The notes beneath the pieces were generated by a model that searched no databases, was not told the origin of the DNA, and was given only the letters and a program-made list of their open reading frames with translations. Positions 1 to 5,323 of a stretch of DNA of 5,323 bases are shown here, in pieces (position 1 is the stretch's first letter; each line of letters opens with the position of its first letter). The DNA is from Flavobacteriales bacterium (GTDB taxonomy: Bacteria > Bacteroidota > Bacteroidia > Flavobacteriales_E > Vicingaceae). The stretch lies in the NCBI GenBank assembly GCA_016763135.1, contig JAESUI010000063.1, positions 1-5,323 on the forward strand. Direction: 5' to 3'. A program made the position numbers and the translations under genes.

Positions 1-1242
1 CTGATAAACAATGATGTAACCTTAACCACCAATTATTTAGATTACAATAGGACTACCAATGTTGCTTATTATTATGGTGGAGGAACAATGGTTAACCAGA
101 AAGAGAACAATACGCTGACTAGTGAGGAAGGTTATTATCATGCAGATAGTGAATCTTTTTATTTCAAAACAGATGTAGTATTAATTAATCCTGAATATAG
201 AATTGAAGCAGACACATTAAACTATCATTCATCTTCTGAGGTGGTTCATTTTTTAGGTCCAACAACAATTACCAGTAAAGATAATTTTATTTATACCGAA
301 GATGGGTGGTATAATACTGTAAGTAATAAATCTAAATTTTATAAAAATGCTTACCTCTATTCTGAAGGAAAATTAATAGAAGGAGATACATTGTATTATG
401 ACAGAGATTTAGGGTTTGGAGAAATAATATGCAATGCAACAATAACGGATACCGTTGAGAACTTAATTTTACAAGGAGATGTAGCTCATTTGTATGAGTT
501 GAAAGACAGTGCTATGATTACTCAAGAAGCAATGATGATGCAAGTTATGGATGATGACACCTTCTATATGCATGCTGATACGTTTATTATTTATAGAGAA
601 CTAATTAAAATCGATTCTGTGTTAATTGGAGATAGTCTTGTAATTAATACTGATTCTCTTTTAATGGATACCACAAGAAATATGTTGGCTTATAATCATG
701 CTAAATTTTACAAAAGTGATATGCAAGGTAAAGCAGATTCAATAGTTTACAATTTTTCAGACTCAACAATAAACTTTTATAATGACCCTATTATTTGGTC
801 AAAAGAAAACCAAATTACAGCAGCGTTTATTTATCTATTAATGTCTGATGATGAGATAGATCGGATGTTTATGAATAAAGATGCTTTTATCATTTCTAAA
901 GCAGATTCTTTGCGAGATAACTATAACCAGATTAAAGGAAAGAATATGATAGGTTATTTTAAAGATTCAGAATTACATAAGATTAATGTATTTCAAAATT
1001 CTGAAACGATTTATTATGCAATAGATGATGAGGGAAAATACATTGGTGTAAATAAAATGAGTGGGAATGATATGCTTATCTTTTTAAAGGACAATGAAAT
1101 TCAAACCATTACGTTTATTAAAGATCCTCTAGGAGAGTTGAGTCCACTAAATCAAGTTTCACCAAAAGATGTTATTTTAAAAGGGTTTAGTTGGCGAATT
1201 AAAGAGCGTCCAAATGATATGTTTGATATTTTTATTCAATAA
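1..1242 (+). CDS. OstA-like protein, LPS-export family (5'-truncated by window edge)
   Basis: The reading frame is open from base 1 and ends at TAA 1240-1242, so the gene starts upstream. The ATG at 88 is internal: the codons before it (LTTNYLDYNRTTNVAYYYGG) continue the same protein pattern. About 413 codons are visible. The protein is built of short repeating beta units, with recurring A/G-D-T/S-L/I-x-Y signatures at 208-225 (ADTLNY), 382-402 (GDTLYYD), 574-585 (ADTF) and 733-750 (ADSIVY). Each is followed by a segment about the state of an added or removed group of residues such as KFYKNAYLY. This is the OstA/LptA-type beta-jellyroll repeat. In the family such proteins form the periplasmic bridge or outer-membrane periplasmic domain that carries lipopolysaccharide to the outer membrane. 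Bacteroidota carry long OstA-like proteins of unresolved exact role, and this is one by pattern. No membrane segment is visible in this part; a signal peptide would be upstream. The sequence is AT-rich like its neighbours, with no frameshift. Family call is fairly sure; the assignment to a specific Lpt step is inference. Confidence 0.8.
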   Translation: MINNDVTLTTNYLDYNRTTNVAYYYGGGTMVNQKENNTLTSEEGYYHADSESFYFKTDVVLINPEYRIEADTLNYHSSSEVVHFLGPTTITSKDNFIYTEDGWYNTVSNKSKFYKNAYLYSEGKLIEGDTLYYDRDLGFGEIICNATITDTVENLILQGDVAHLYELKDSAMITQEAMMMQVMDDDTFYMHADTFIIYRELIKIDSVLIGDSLVINTDSLLMDTTRNMLAYNHAKFYKSDMQGKADSIVYNFSDSTINFYNDPIIWSKENQITAAFIYLLMSDDEIDRMFMNKDAFIISKADSLRDNYNQIKGKNMIGYFKDSELHKINVFQNSETIYYAIDDEGKYIGVNKMSGNDMLIFLKDNEIQTITFIKDPLGELSPLNQVSPKDVILKGFSWRIKERPNDMFDIFIQ

Positions 1243-1279
1243 AAAAAGGGAGAAATCAATATTGATTTCTCCCTTTTTT
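1242..1279. terminator. Bidirectional intrinsic terminator (perfect palindrome)
   Basis: The arms 1242-1260 and 1261-1279 are exact reverse complements of 19 bases each, with a GGGAGAAATCAAT-type core flanked by A6 and T6. As RNA it folds to a stem with a small AATATT-derived loop, followed by a U-tract on either strand (T 1274-1279 on plus; A 1241-1247 read as U on minus). It begins on the last base of the OstA-like stop codon and lies 15 bp from the stop of the convergent T9SS cargo gene, so it can end transcription from both sides. Confidence 0.9.
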
Positions 1280-1294
1280 GAATAAATTATTTTC

Positions 1295-2002
1295 TTACTC
1301 TTTAGTAAAACGAGTTCTAGTAACTCCTTTATCAGTTTGTACAGTAATAATATACATTCCTTTATCAAGGTTAGAAACATTAATAGTTTTTTGGTTACCA
1401 GTTTTAACTAGTGCACCATTTATACTATATATTGATACTGTTTCAATTTGATCATCCGTTGTAATGTTTAAAACATTAGTTGCAGGATTAGGAAAAACAG
1501 TTGTACTTGAAGTATTTACTTCATTTATTCCTGTTGCAAGAGCAATATCTACTTCAAAATCTACATCTAATGGATCTACACTAGTTCCAGACTGATAAGC
1601 TTCCCCGCCAGCATAGCCAGTTCCAGCATTTACATCTAAAGTCATATAGATTTCAAATGTATACTGACTAGCATTAGTTATAGGTACATTTCCAGTAATC
1701 ATGATTTGAATAGGCCCAGGTTGTGCTAGCGTGATGGCACCATGAGCTTGTGTGTAAATAGGAGTTGTTCCAGTTCCGTTTCCTGCATAAATTTTTAAGG
1801 TTCCAGCCGGAATAGTTCCTGCTGTCATAGCAGTTACTTGCACATAGTTTAAAACACCGCTACATGGTGCCGTAAAACTTTGACCAGCATCATAGCCAGT
1901 TCCAGTTGCTATTATCCCCCCGTTGAAATTTTCAAGACATTGAGCTGAAGCTGAAAAGCCAGCTGCTAATAATAAAGTAAAAGAAAGTAAAAGTTTTTTC
2001 AT
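1295..2002 (-). CDS. Small secreted protein with T9SS type A sorting domain
   Basis: This is a 235-residue exported protein. Residues 1-21 are a clear Sec signal peptide: MKK, then a Leu/Phe/Ala core, then a cleavage region SASAQ before C22. Residues 22-155 are rich in Gly, Thr and beta-forming residues (QSFTAPCSGVLNYVQV, then GTLKIYAG, then QYTFEIYMTL). They look like a beta-sandwich, and C22 and C47 could form a disulfide. Residues about 165-235 match the T9SS type A C-terminal domain: TVFPNPATNVLNI (168-180), VSIYSINGALVKTGNQ (189-204), then LDKGMYIITVQTDKG and a basic end RTRFTKE. In this system the domain directs the protein through the outer membrane and is usually removed, leaving the cargo on the surface or released. 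The N-terminal domain has no catalytic motif I recognise, so binding or adhesion is only a guess. It is convergent with the OstA-like gene and divergent from the hexapeptide gene, so it is probably a single-gene unit. The start is fixed by the signal peptide. Confidence 0.88.
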   Translation of the reverse strand: MKKLLLSFTLLLAAGFSASAQCLENFNGGIIATGTGYDAGQSFTAPCSGVLNYVQVTAMTAGTIPAGTLKIYAGNGTGTTPIYTQAHGAITLAQPGPIQIMITGNVPITNASQYTFEIYMTLDVNAGTGYAGGEAYQSGTSVDPLDVDFEVDIALATGINEVNTSSTTVFPNPATNVLNITTDDQIETVSIYSINGALVKTGNQKTINVSNLDKGMYIITVQTDKGVTRTRFTKE

Positions 2003-2066
2003 AATATATAAGTATTGGTTAATAATGAGGTAAATATATGAAAAAGATATAGTTATCTATTTTTTA

Positions 2067-2093
2067 GATTATTTAAGAGCTACTTAAAAAATC
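2067..2093. repeat. Imperfect inverted repeat in the divergent gap (possible operator)
   Basis: The 11-base arms 2067-2077 (GATTATTTAAG) and 2083-2093 (CTTAAAAAATC) match as reverse complements at 10 of 11 positions, around the spacer AGCTA. The repeat lies between the T9SS cargo gene and the hexapeptide gene, ending 2 bases before the TTG of the proposed plus-strand promoter. That position would suit a regulator site or a small hairpin. The region is very AT-rich, so chance is a real alternative. Confidence 0.35.
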
Positions 2094-2095
2094 AT

Positions 2096-2126
2096 TTGCT
2101 TCTGAAAACTGCTTTGGTTATATTTA
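2096..2126 (+). promoter_or_regulatory. Bacteroidota-type promoter for the 2143-onward cluster
   Basis: A TTG at 2096-2098 is followed after 20 bases by TATATTTA at 2119-2126. This matches the Bacteroidota primary-sigma pattern TTG, about 17-23 bases, then TAnnTTTG, with only the last base differing. Transcription would begin around 2131-2135, leaving a leader of about 10 bases before the ATG at 2143. No purine-rich Shine-Dalgarno sequence is present, which is normal in this phylum. On the minus strand, the cargo gene has TATATTTA (2038-2031) and TATCTTTT (2049-2042), but no TTG at the right spacing, so I do not call its promoter. Confidence 0.5.
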
Positions 2127-2142
2127 CAGTAAATCAAATTTA

Positions 2143-2745
2143 ATGGCGATCTACGAATTCAATGGTTTTAAACCTGTAATCCATTCAACAGCTTTTATTC
2201 ATCCACAGGCAACCGTTACTGGTAATGTAATTATTGGTGCAGATGTTTATGTTGGGCCTAGTGCTGCTATTCGTGGTGATTGGGGTAAAATAATTATTGA
2301 AGATGGGTGCAATGTTCAAGAAAACTGTACGATACACATGTTTCCAGGAACAACAGTTACTTTGAAAGAAGGAGCTCATATTGGTCATGGAGCAATAATT
2401 CATGGAGGAACAATTGGTAAGAACTGTTTAATTGGAATGAATAGCGTTGTGATGGATGATGTTGAAATGGGAGATGAATGCATTGTTGGAGCCTTATGTT
2501 TTGTTTCGGCAAAAATGGAAATACCAAAACGAAGTTTATTGGTTGGAAACCCTGCTAAAATTGTAAAAGAAGTAAGCGATGAAATGATTGCATGGAAAAC
2601 CAAAGGGACACAATTATATCAACAACTGCCTCAAGAGTGTTTTGATTCTCTAAAAGAATGTGAACCATTAAGAGAGGAAGAGCAAAATCGACCAGCGCAA
2701 ACAGCTATGTATAATACTTGGAATAAAATTAAAGATGGACAATAA
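2143..2745 (+). CDS. PaaY/CaiE-type gamma-carbonic-anhydrase-like hexapeptide-repeat protein
   Basis: This is a 200-residue cytoplasmic protein of full family length, with no signal peptide. Residues 12-140 form a left-handed beta-helix of hexapeptide repeats (VIIGAD, VYVGPS, AHIGHG, GTIGKN, CLIGMN, CIVGAL). The metal-site residues of gamma-carbonic anhydrases are all present with correct spacing: R44, D46, Q59, and the three histidines H65, H82 and H87, the last two five apart. NPAK at 136-139 ends the helix. Residues 145-198 are the C-terminal helices, with EPLREEEQNRP at 174-184 closely resembling PaaY and CaiE. Such proteins are trimers binding Zn, Fe or Co between subunits. Known members include carbonic anhydrases, and a PaaY that acts as a thioesterase in phenylacetate degradation. 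No phenylacetate or carnitine genes are in view, so the substrate is open and I give no gene symbol. It is the first gene after the proposed promoter, and its last 11 bases overlap the next gene. The family call is firm and the reaction is not. Confidence 0.88.
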   Translation: MAIYEFNGFKPVIHSTAFIHPQATVTGNVIIGADVYVGPSAAIRGDWGKIIIEDGCNVQENCTIHMFPGTTVTLKEGAHIGHGAIIHGGTIGKNCLIGMNSVVMDDVEMGDECIVGALCFVSAKMEIPKRSLLVGNPAKIVKEVSDEMIAWKTKGTQLYQQLPQECFDSLKECEPLREEEQNRPAQTAMYNTWNKIKDGQ

Positions 2746-3655
2746 AATTGTATGTGAATCCCCTCTTGAGAGGGGTAGGTTTTGTCCGCGATTTATTCGT
2801 GGGAACAAAATCAGGGGTGTGTTCTTTTTAATGTTGCTTACATTAAGCTTTAATCTCTCAGCCCAAATAGGAAATGATTTAATTGGTGCACGTTCCACGG
2901 CAATGGGTGGTTTTAATGTAACTCTTTCAGATGTTTGGTCATCCAATAATAATCAAGCTGGGTTAGGATTTGTGGAAGACCTTTCTGGAGGTATTTATTA
3001 CGAAAATCGATTTTTACTAAAAGAAACAAGTTACAAAGCTGGGGCATTCGTGTTGCCAGTTAAAAGAGGAGCATTTGGATTAAGTGTTACTTCTTTTGGT
3101 TTTGAATTATACAATGAAACTAAAGCAGGATTGTCTTATGGGATGAGGTTTGGTGATAAATTCTCAATGGGTGTACAATTGAATTATTTAAACACTTCTC
3201 TTTCTCAAGAATATGGGAGTAAAACATCAATAACTGGAGCAGTTGGTTTAATTGCTAAGCTAAGCAAGGAGCTTTCTCTTGGTGTTCATGTTTACAATCC
3301 TACAAGAGCAAAACTAGCTGAATATGATAATGAGCGTGTTCCAACCATAATGAAATTAGGATTGGATTATCGTTTTTCAGAAAAAGTAATGTTTGCTGTT
3401 TCTACGGAGAAAGATGTAAATTTTGATGCAGTAGTGAATGCAGGAATTGAATATCACATTATAGAAATGCTGTATTTAAGAGCAGGGATTTCCACTAATC
3501 CAACTCAATATGCTTTTGGTTTTGGGATGCAGTTAACTCATTTTAAAATTGACTTATCATCTTCATTTCATCAAACATTAGGAATTACACCAGCCATTTC
3601 TATTATTTATACTCGAAAGAAAAAAGCTAAAAAAGCAACATCACCAAGTATTTAA
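2735..3655 (+). CDS. PorV-like outer-membrane beta-barrel protein
   Basis: This is a 306-residue exported protein. The hydrophobic core VFFLMLLTLSFNL (residues 29-41) ends in SAQ at 42-44, a likely signal-peptidase I site. The mature start holds GARSTAMGG (51-59) and a Trp-Ser-x-Asn-Asn-Asn-x-Ala-Gly motif (68-76). These resemble the 'GAR..AMGG ... NPAG' signature of PorV/PorQ and UPF0164-type barrels. The rest is alternating beta-strands with Gly/Tyr/Phe turns, ending in a strand TPAISIIYTRKKK and a basic tail. Family members are outer-membrane barrels; PorV itself shuttles T9SS cargo, but this is not convincingly PorV. The start is uncertain: ATG 2735 overlaps the previous stop by 11 bp and yields a 28-residue leader coded mostly by a palindromic repeat. 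GTG 2819 or ATG 2831 would give a normal short signal peptide. It is followed directly by the helix-hairpin-helix gene, and the two are probably co-translated. The role is inferred from fold and neighbour only. Confidence 0.72.
   Translation: MDNKIVCESPLERGRFCPRFIRGNKIRGVFFLMLLTLSFNLSAQIGNDLIGARSTAMGGFNVTLSDVWSSNNNQAGLGFVEDLSGGIYYENRFLLKETSYKAGAFVLPVKRGAFGLSVTSFGFELYNETKAGLSYGMRFGDKFSMGVQLNYLNTSLSQEYGSKTSITGAVGLIAKLSKELSLGVHVYNPTRAKLAEYDNERVPTIMKLGLDYRFSEKVMFAVSTEKDVNFDAVVNAGIEYHIIEMLYLRAGISTNPTQYAFGFGMQLTHFKIDLSSSFHQTLGITPAISIIYTRKKKAKKATSPSI
2757..2821. repeat. GC-richer palindromic interspersed repeat read in frame at a gene start
   Basis: Two hairpins lie side by side. Bases 2760-2775 are a 7-base-arm palindrome (CCCCTCT / AGAGGGG, loop TG). 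Bases 2780-2810 pair TTTTGTCCGCGA with TCGTGGGAACAAAA around the loop TTTAT, giving 12 pairs with one wobble and two single-base bulges. The block closes with AGGGGTGTG at 2813-2821, which can alternatively pair with the CCCCT at 2760-2764. The G+C content is well above the flanking DNA. From memory, blocks of the form CCCCTCTTGAGAGGGG...AGGGGTGTG recur between genes in several Bacteroidota genomes. Boundaries are approximate. In the frame of the PorV-like gene it encodes residues 9-28, SPLERGRFCPRFIRGNKIRG, with no stop. Confidence 0.6.
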
Positions 3656-5323
3656 TGAAAGCTTTTTTGAAATATAAAAAGGATGTGATGCTGTGCATTT
3701 CGAAGTATTTTTGTATAATTCTATTACTCTTTCCAATCGTTTCTTTTTCCCAAAACAAAGAAGATGATAAAAATAAAATCATCGAAAAGAGGATAGAATA
3801 TTTAATTGAAGATGCTGAAGAATCAGATGCTGATTATACAACGATATTTGATCAGTTAACTTACTTCTATAACCACCCTTTAAACCTGAATAAAGCAAAA
3901 CTAAATGATTTAGAGGCGCTCGGTTTGTTAACCAGTATTCAGATAAATTATTTGTTAGAGCATATTGAAAATAATGGAAAATTAATGACGCTCGAAGAAT
4001 TACAAACGATAGAAGGATTTGATGGGGAGACGATCAGCTTGCTATTGCCTTTTGTAAAAATTTCCTCAAGTGTAGATAATGCTCAACTTTCATTTAAAGA
4101 ATTAATTAATAATGGAGAAAGCCAATTATTTATTCGTTATCAGACAGTATTAGAAGAGAAAGAAGGATTTAGTCCGACTACTGATTCGGCTTTAGCAGCG
4201 AGTCCTAATTCGAGATACAGAGGTAATGCTGCAAAAATTTATACACGTTATAGGTATAAATATGGAAGGCACATAAGTTTTGGGGTTACTGCAGAGAAAG
4301 ATGCTGGAGAAGAATTCTTTTCAGGAAGTCAAAAGCAAGGTTTTGATTATTATTCGGCACATTTCTTTTTAAGAAATCAAGGAAAATTAAAGCAATTGGC
4401 AATAGGTGATTATCAAGCACAATTTGGTCAAGGATTAACATATTGGTCGGGCCGTGCTTTTGGAAAATCTGCCGATATAATGTTAATCAAAAGAAGTGCG
4501 CAAGGATTAAAACCATATACATCAGTAGATGAAAGTCGTTTTTTAAGAGGAGGGGGTGCAACCTTCCAATTTGGTAAATTCGAAGCAACAGCATTTTATT
4601 CTTATAACAATGTAGATGCCAATATCGATTTAACAGATACGTTGTCAGCTAATAATGAGGTTCTTGCTGTAACATCGGTTCAGCAATCAGGGTTACATCG
4701 AACGTTTAATGAAATAGAGGATAAAGATGCTATTATTCAACAACAAATGGGAGGGAATTTATCGTATAAAACCAGGAAATTATCAGTAGGACTTACAGGA
4801 ATTAATAGTAACTTAAATACTGATTTCAATCCAAGTATACAGACTTATAGCCAGTTTAGAAATAGTGAAAATAATCAAACTAAGGTGGGTGTGGATTATA
4901 ATTGGATTTATAGGAATTTTAATTTTTTTGGAGAGTATTCTAAAAGTATAAATGCAGGAAGCGCTTTTGTTTCTGGTGCATTAATTACACTTGACCCAAG
5001 GTTTTCTGTTGCTGTTTTGTATCGCGATTATCAGAGAAATTTTCAACCAATTTCGAGTGCTGGTTTAGGGGAAGCATCTACTAACGAAAATGAAAAAGGG
5101 ATGTATATGGGGTTCATAGCTAAACCAATTAAGAAATTTACCTTGTCTGCTTATTACGATCAGTTTACATTTCCGTGGTTAAAGTTTGGTATTAATGCAC
5201 CATCTGGAGGTTATCAATATTTAGCACAATTAACTTACAAGCCATCTAAGAAAATGGAAATGTATGTTCGAATTCGTGAACGAGATAAATTAGAAAATAC
5301 AGCTGTTGATTTGGATGAAGGAA
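3655..5323 (+). CDS. Helix-hairpin-helix, beta-barrel-like exported protein (3'-truncated)
   Basis: The gene starts at ATG 3655-3657, sharing its A with the previous stop (TAATG), and stays open for 556 codons to the window edge. It is missing from a simple start-to-stop ORF list only because its end is outside. Residues 1-33 are a signal peptide: a basic start, then a hydrophobic core CIILLLFPIV, then a site at SFSQ-N. M12 (3688) is a possible later start that also keeps the core. Residues 34-74 are acidic and helical. Residues about 75-136 resemble tandem ComEA-like helix-hairpin-helix motifs: LNKAKLNDLEALGLL, LLEHIENNGKLMTLEELQ, TIEGFDGETISLLLPFV. From about residue 150 the sequence is aromatic- and Gly-rich alternating beta (QLFIRYQT, YTRYRYKYGRHISFG, LAIGDYQAQFGQGLTYWSG), as in outer-membrane barrels. 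Known HhH domains bind DNA or proteins, and ComEA works in DNA uptake. The function of this Bacteroidota architecture is not known to me. It is likely coupled to the PorV-like gene before it. Confidence 0.78.
   Translation, partial: MKAFLKYKKDVMLCISKYFCIILLLFPIVSFSQNKEDDKNKIIEKRIEYLIEDAEESDADYTTIFDQLTYFYNHPLNLNKAKLNDLEALGLLTSIQINYLLEHIENNGKLMTLEELQTIEGFDGETISLLLPFVKISSSVDNAQLSFKELINNGESQLFIRYQTVLEEKEGFSPTTDSALAASPNSRYRGNAAKIYTRYRYKYGRHISFGVTAEKDAGEEFFSGSQKQGFDYYSAHFFLRNQGKLKQLAIGDYQAQFGQGLTYWSGRAFGKSADIMLIKRSAQGLKPYTSVDESRFLRGGGATFQFGKFEATAFYSYNNVDANIDLTDTLSANNEVLAVTSVQQSGLHRTFNEIEDKDAIIQQQMGGNLSYKTRKLSVGLTGINSNLNTDFNPSIQTYSQFRNSENNQTKVGVDYNWIYRNFNFFGEYSKSINAGSAFVSGALITLDPRFSVAVLYRDYQRNFQPISSAGLGEASTNENEKGMYMGFIAKPIKKFTLSAYYDQFTFPWLKFGINAPSGGYQYLAQLTYKPSKKMEMYVRIRERDKLENTAVDLDEG

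Noticed and set aside
88..90. ATG at 88 as the start of the OstA-like gene
   Set aside because: The frame is open to base 1 and the upstream codons continue the same beta-repeat style, so this Met is internal.
1177..1380. Minus-strand open frame of 67 codons across the terminator
   Set aside because: It spans the palindrome, overlaps two well-supported genes in another frame and has no family features; it is a shadow.
2031..2049. Minus-strand promoter for the T9SS cargo gene
   Set aside because: TATATTTA and TATCTTTT boxes exist but no TTG lies at the needed spacing; in AT-rich DNA such boxes arise by chance.
2185..2603. Two minus-strand open frames (2185-2403 and 2400-2603) inside the hexapeptide gene
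   Set aside because: Both lie fully antisense to a gene with a complete active-site pattern and show no domain or signal.
2757..2821. The palindromic block as a terminator between the hexapeptide and PorV-like genes
   Set aside because: The hairpins are not followed by a T-tract, and the downstream gene would be left without a visible promoter.
2668..2946. Minus-strand open frame of 92 codons covering the palindromic repeat
   Set aside because: It is antisense to two genes and is opened partly by the repeat; composition does not look like a real protein.

Overview
The window looks like ordinary chromosome from a low-GC member of the phylum Bacteroidota, probably Flavobacteriales. Three things point there: a secreted protein with a type IX secretion system (T9SS) C-terminal sorting domain, an OstA-like lipopolysaccharide-export family protein of the Bacteroidota kind, and a TTG / TAnnTTT-type promoter in place of a sigma70 promoter. 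The genes are AT-rich and lack clear Shine-Dalgarno sequences, which is usual for the phylum.

Layout. Positions 1-1242 (+) are the 3' part of an OstA-like gene that begins before the window. A perfect 38-bp palindrome at 1242-1279 ends it and also ends the convergent gene at 1295-2002 (-), which encodes a small secreted T9SS cargo protein. The 140-bp divergent gap 2003-2142 holds a good plus-strand promoter candidate and an imperfect inverted repeat. After it comes a tightly packed plus-strand cluster: a PaaY/CaiE-type gamma-carbonic-anhydrase-like protein (2143-2745), a PorV-like outer-membrane barrel protein (2735-3655, overlapping the previous gene by 11 bp), and a large exported protein with ComEA-like helix-hairpin-helix motifs followed by a beta-rich, barrel-like region (from 3655, stop/start overlap TAATG, running off the window end). 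No stretch over 300 bases is without a gene.

How they fit. Four of the five proteins are envelope or secreted proteins. The last three genes are probably one transcription unit. The PorV-like protein and the helix-hairpin-helix protein look translationally coupled and are the best candidate for a working pair. The cytoplasmic hexapeptide enzyme has no obvious link to them beyond co-transcription.

The two most unusual points are these. A GC-richer palindromic repeat (about 2757-2821) sits at the 5' end of the PorV-like gene and is read in frame as a basic leader before the signal peptide. The outer-membrane-type protein carries HhH motifs whose DNA-binding hairpins look degenerate. I see no CRISPR array, transposase, tRNA or rRNA.
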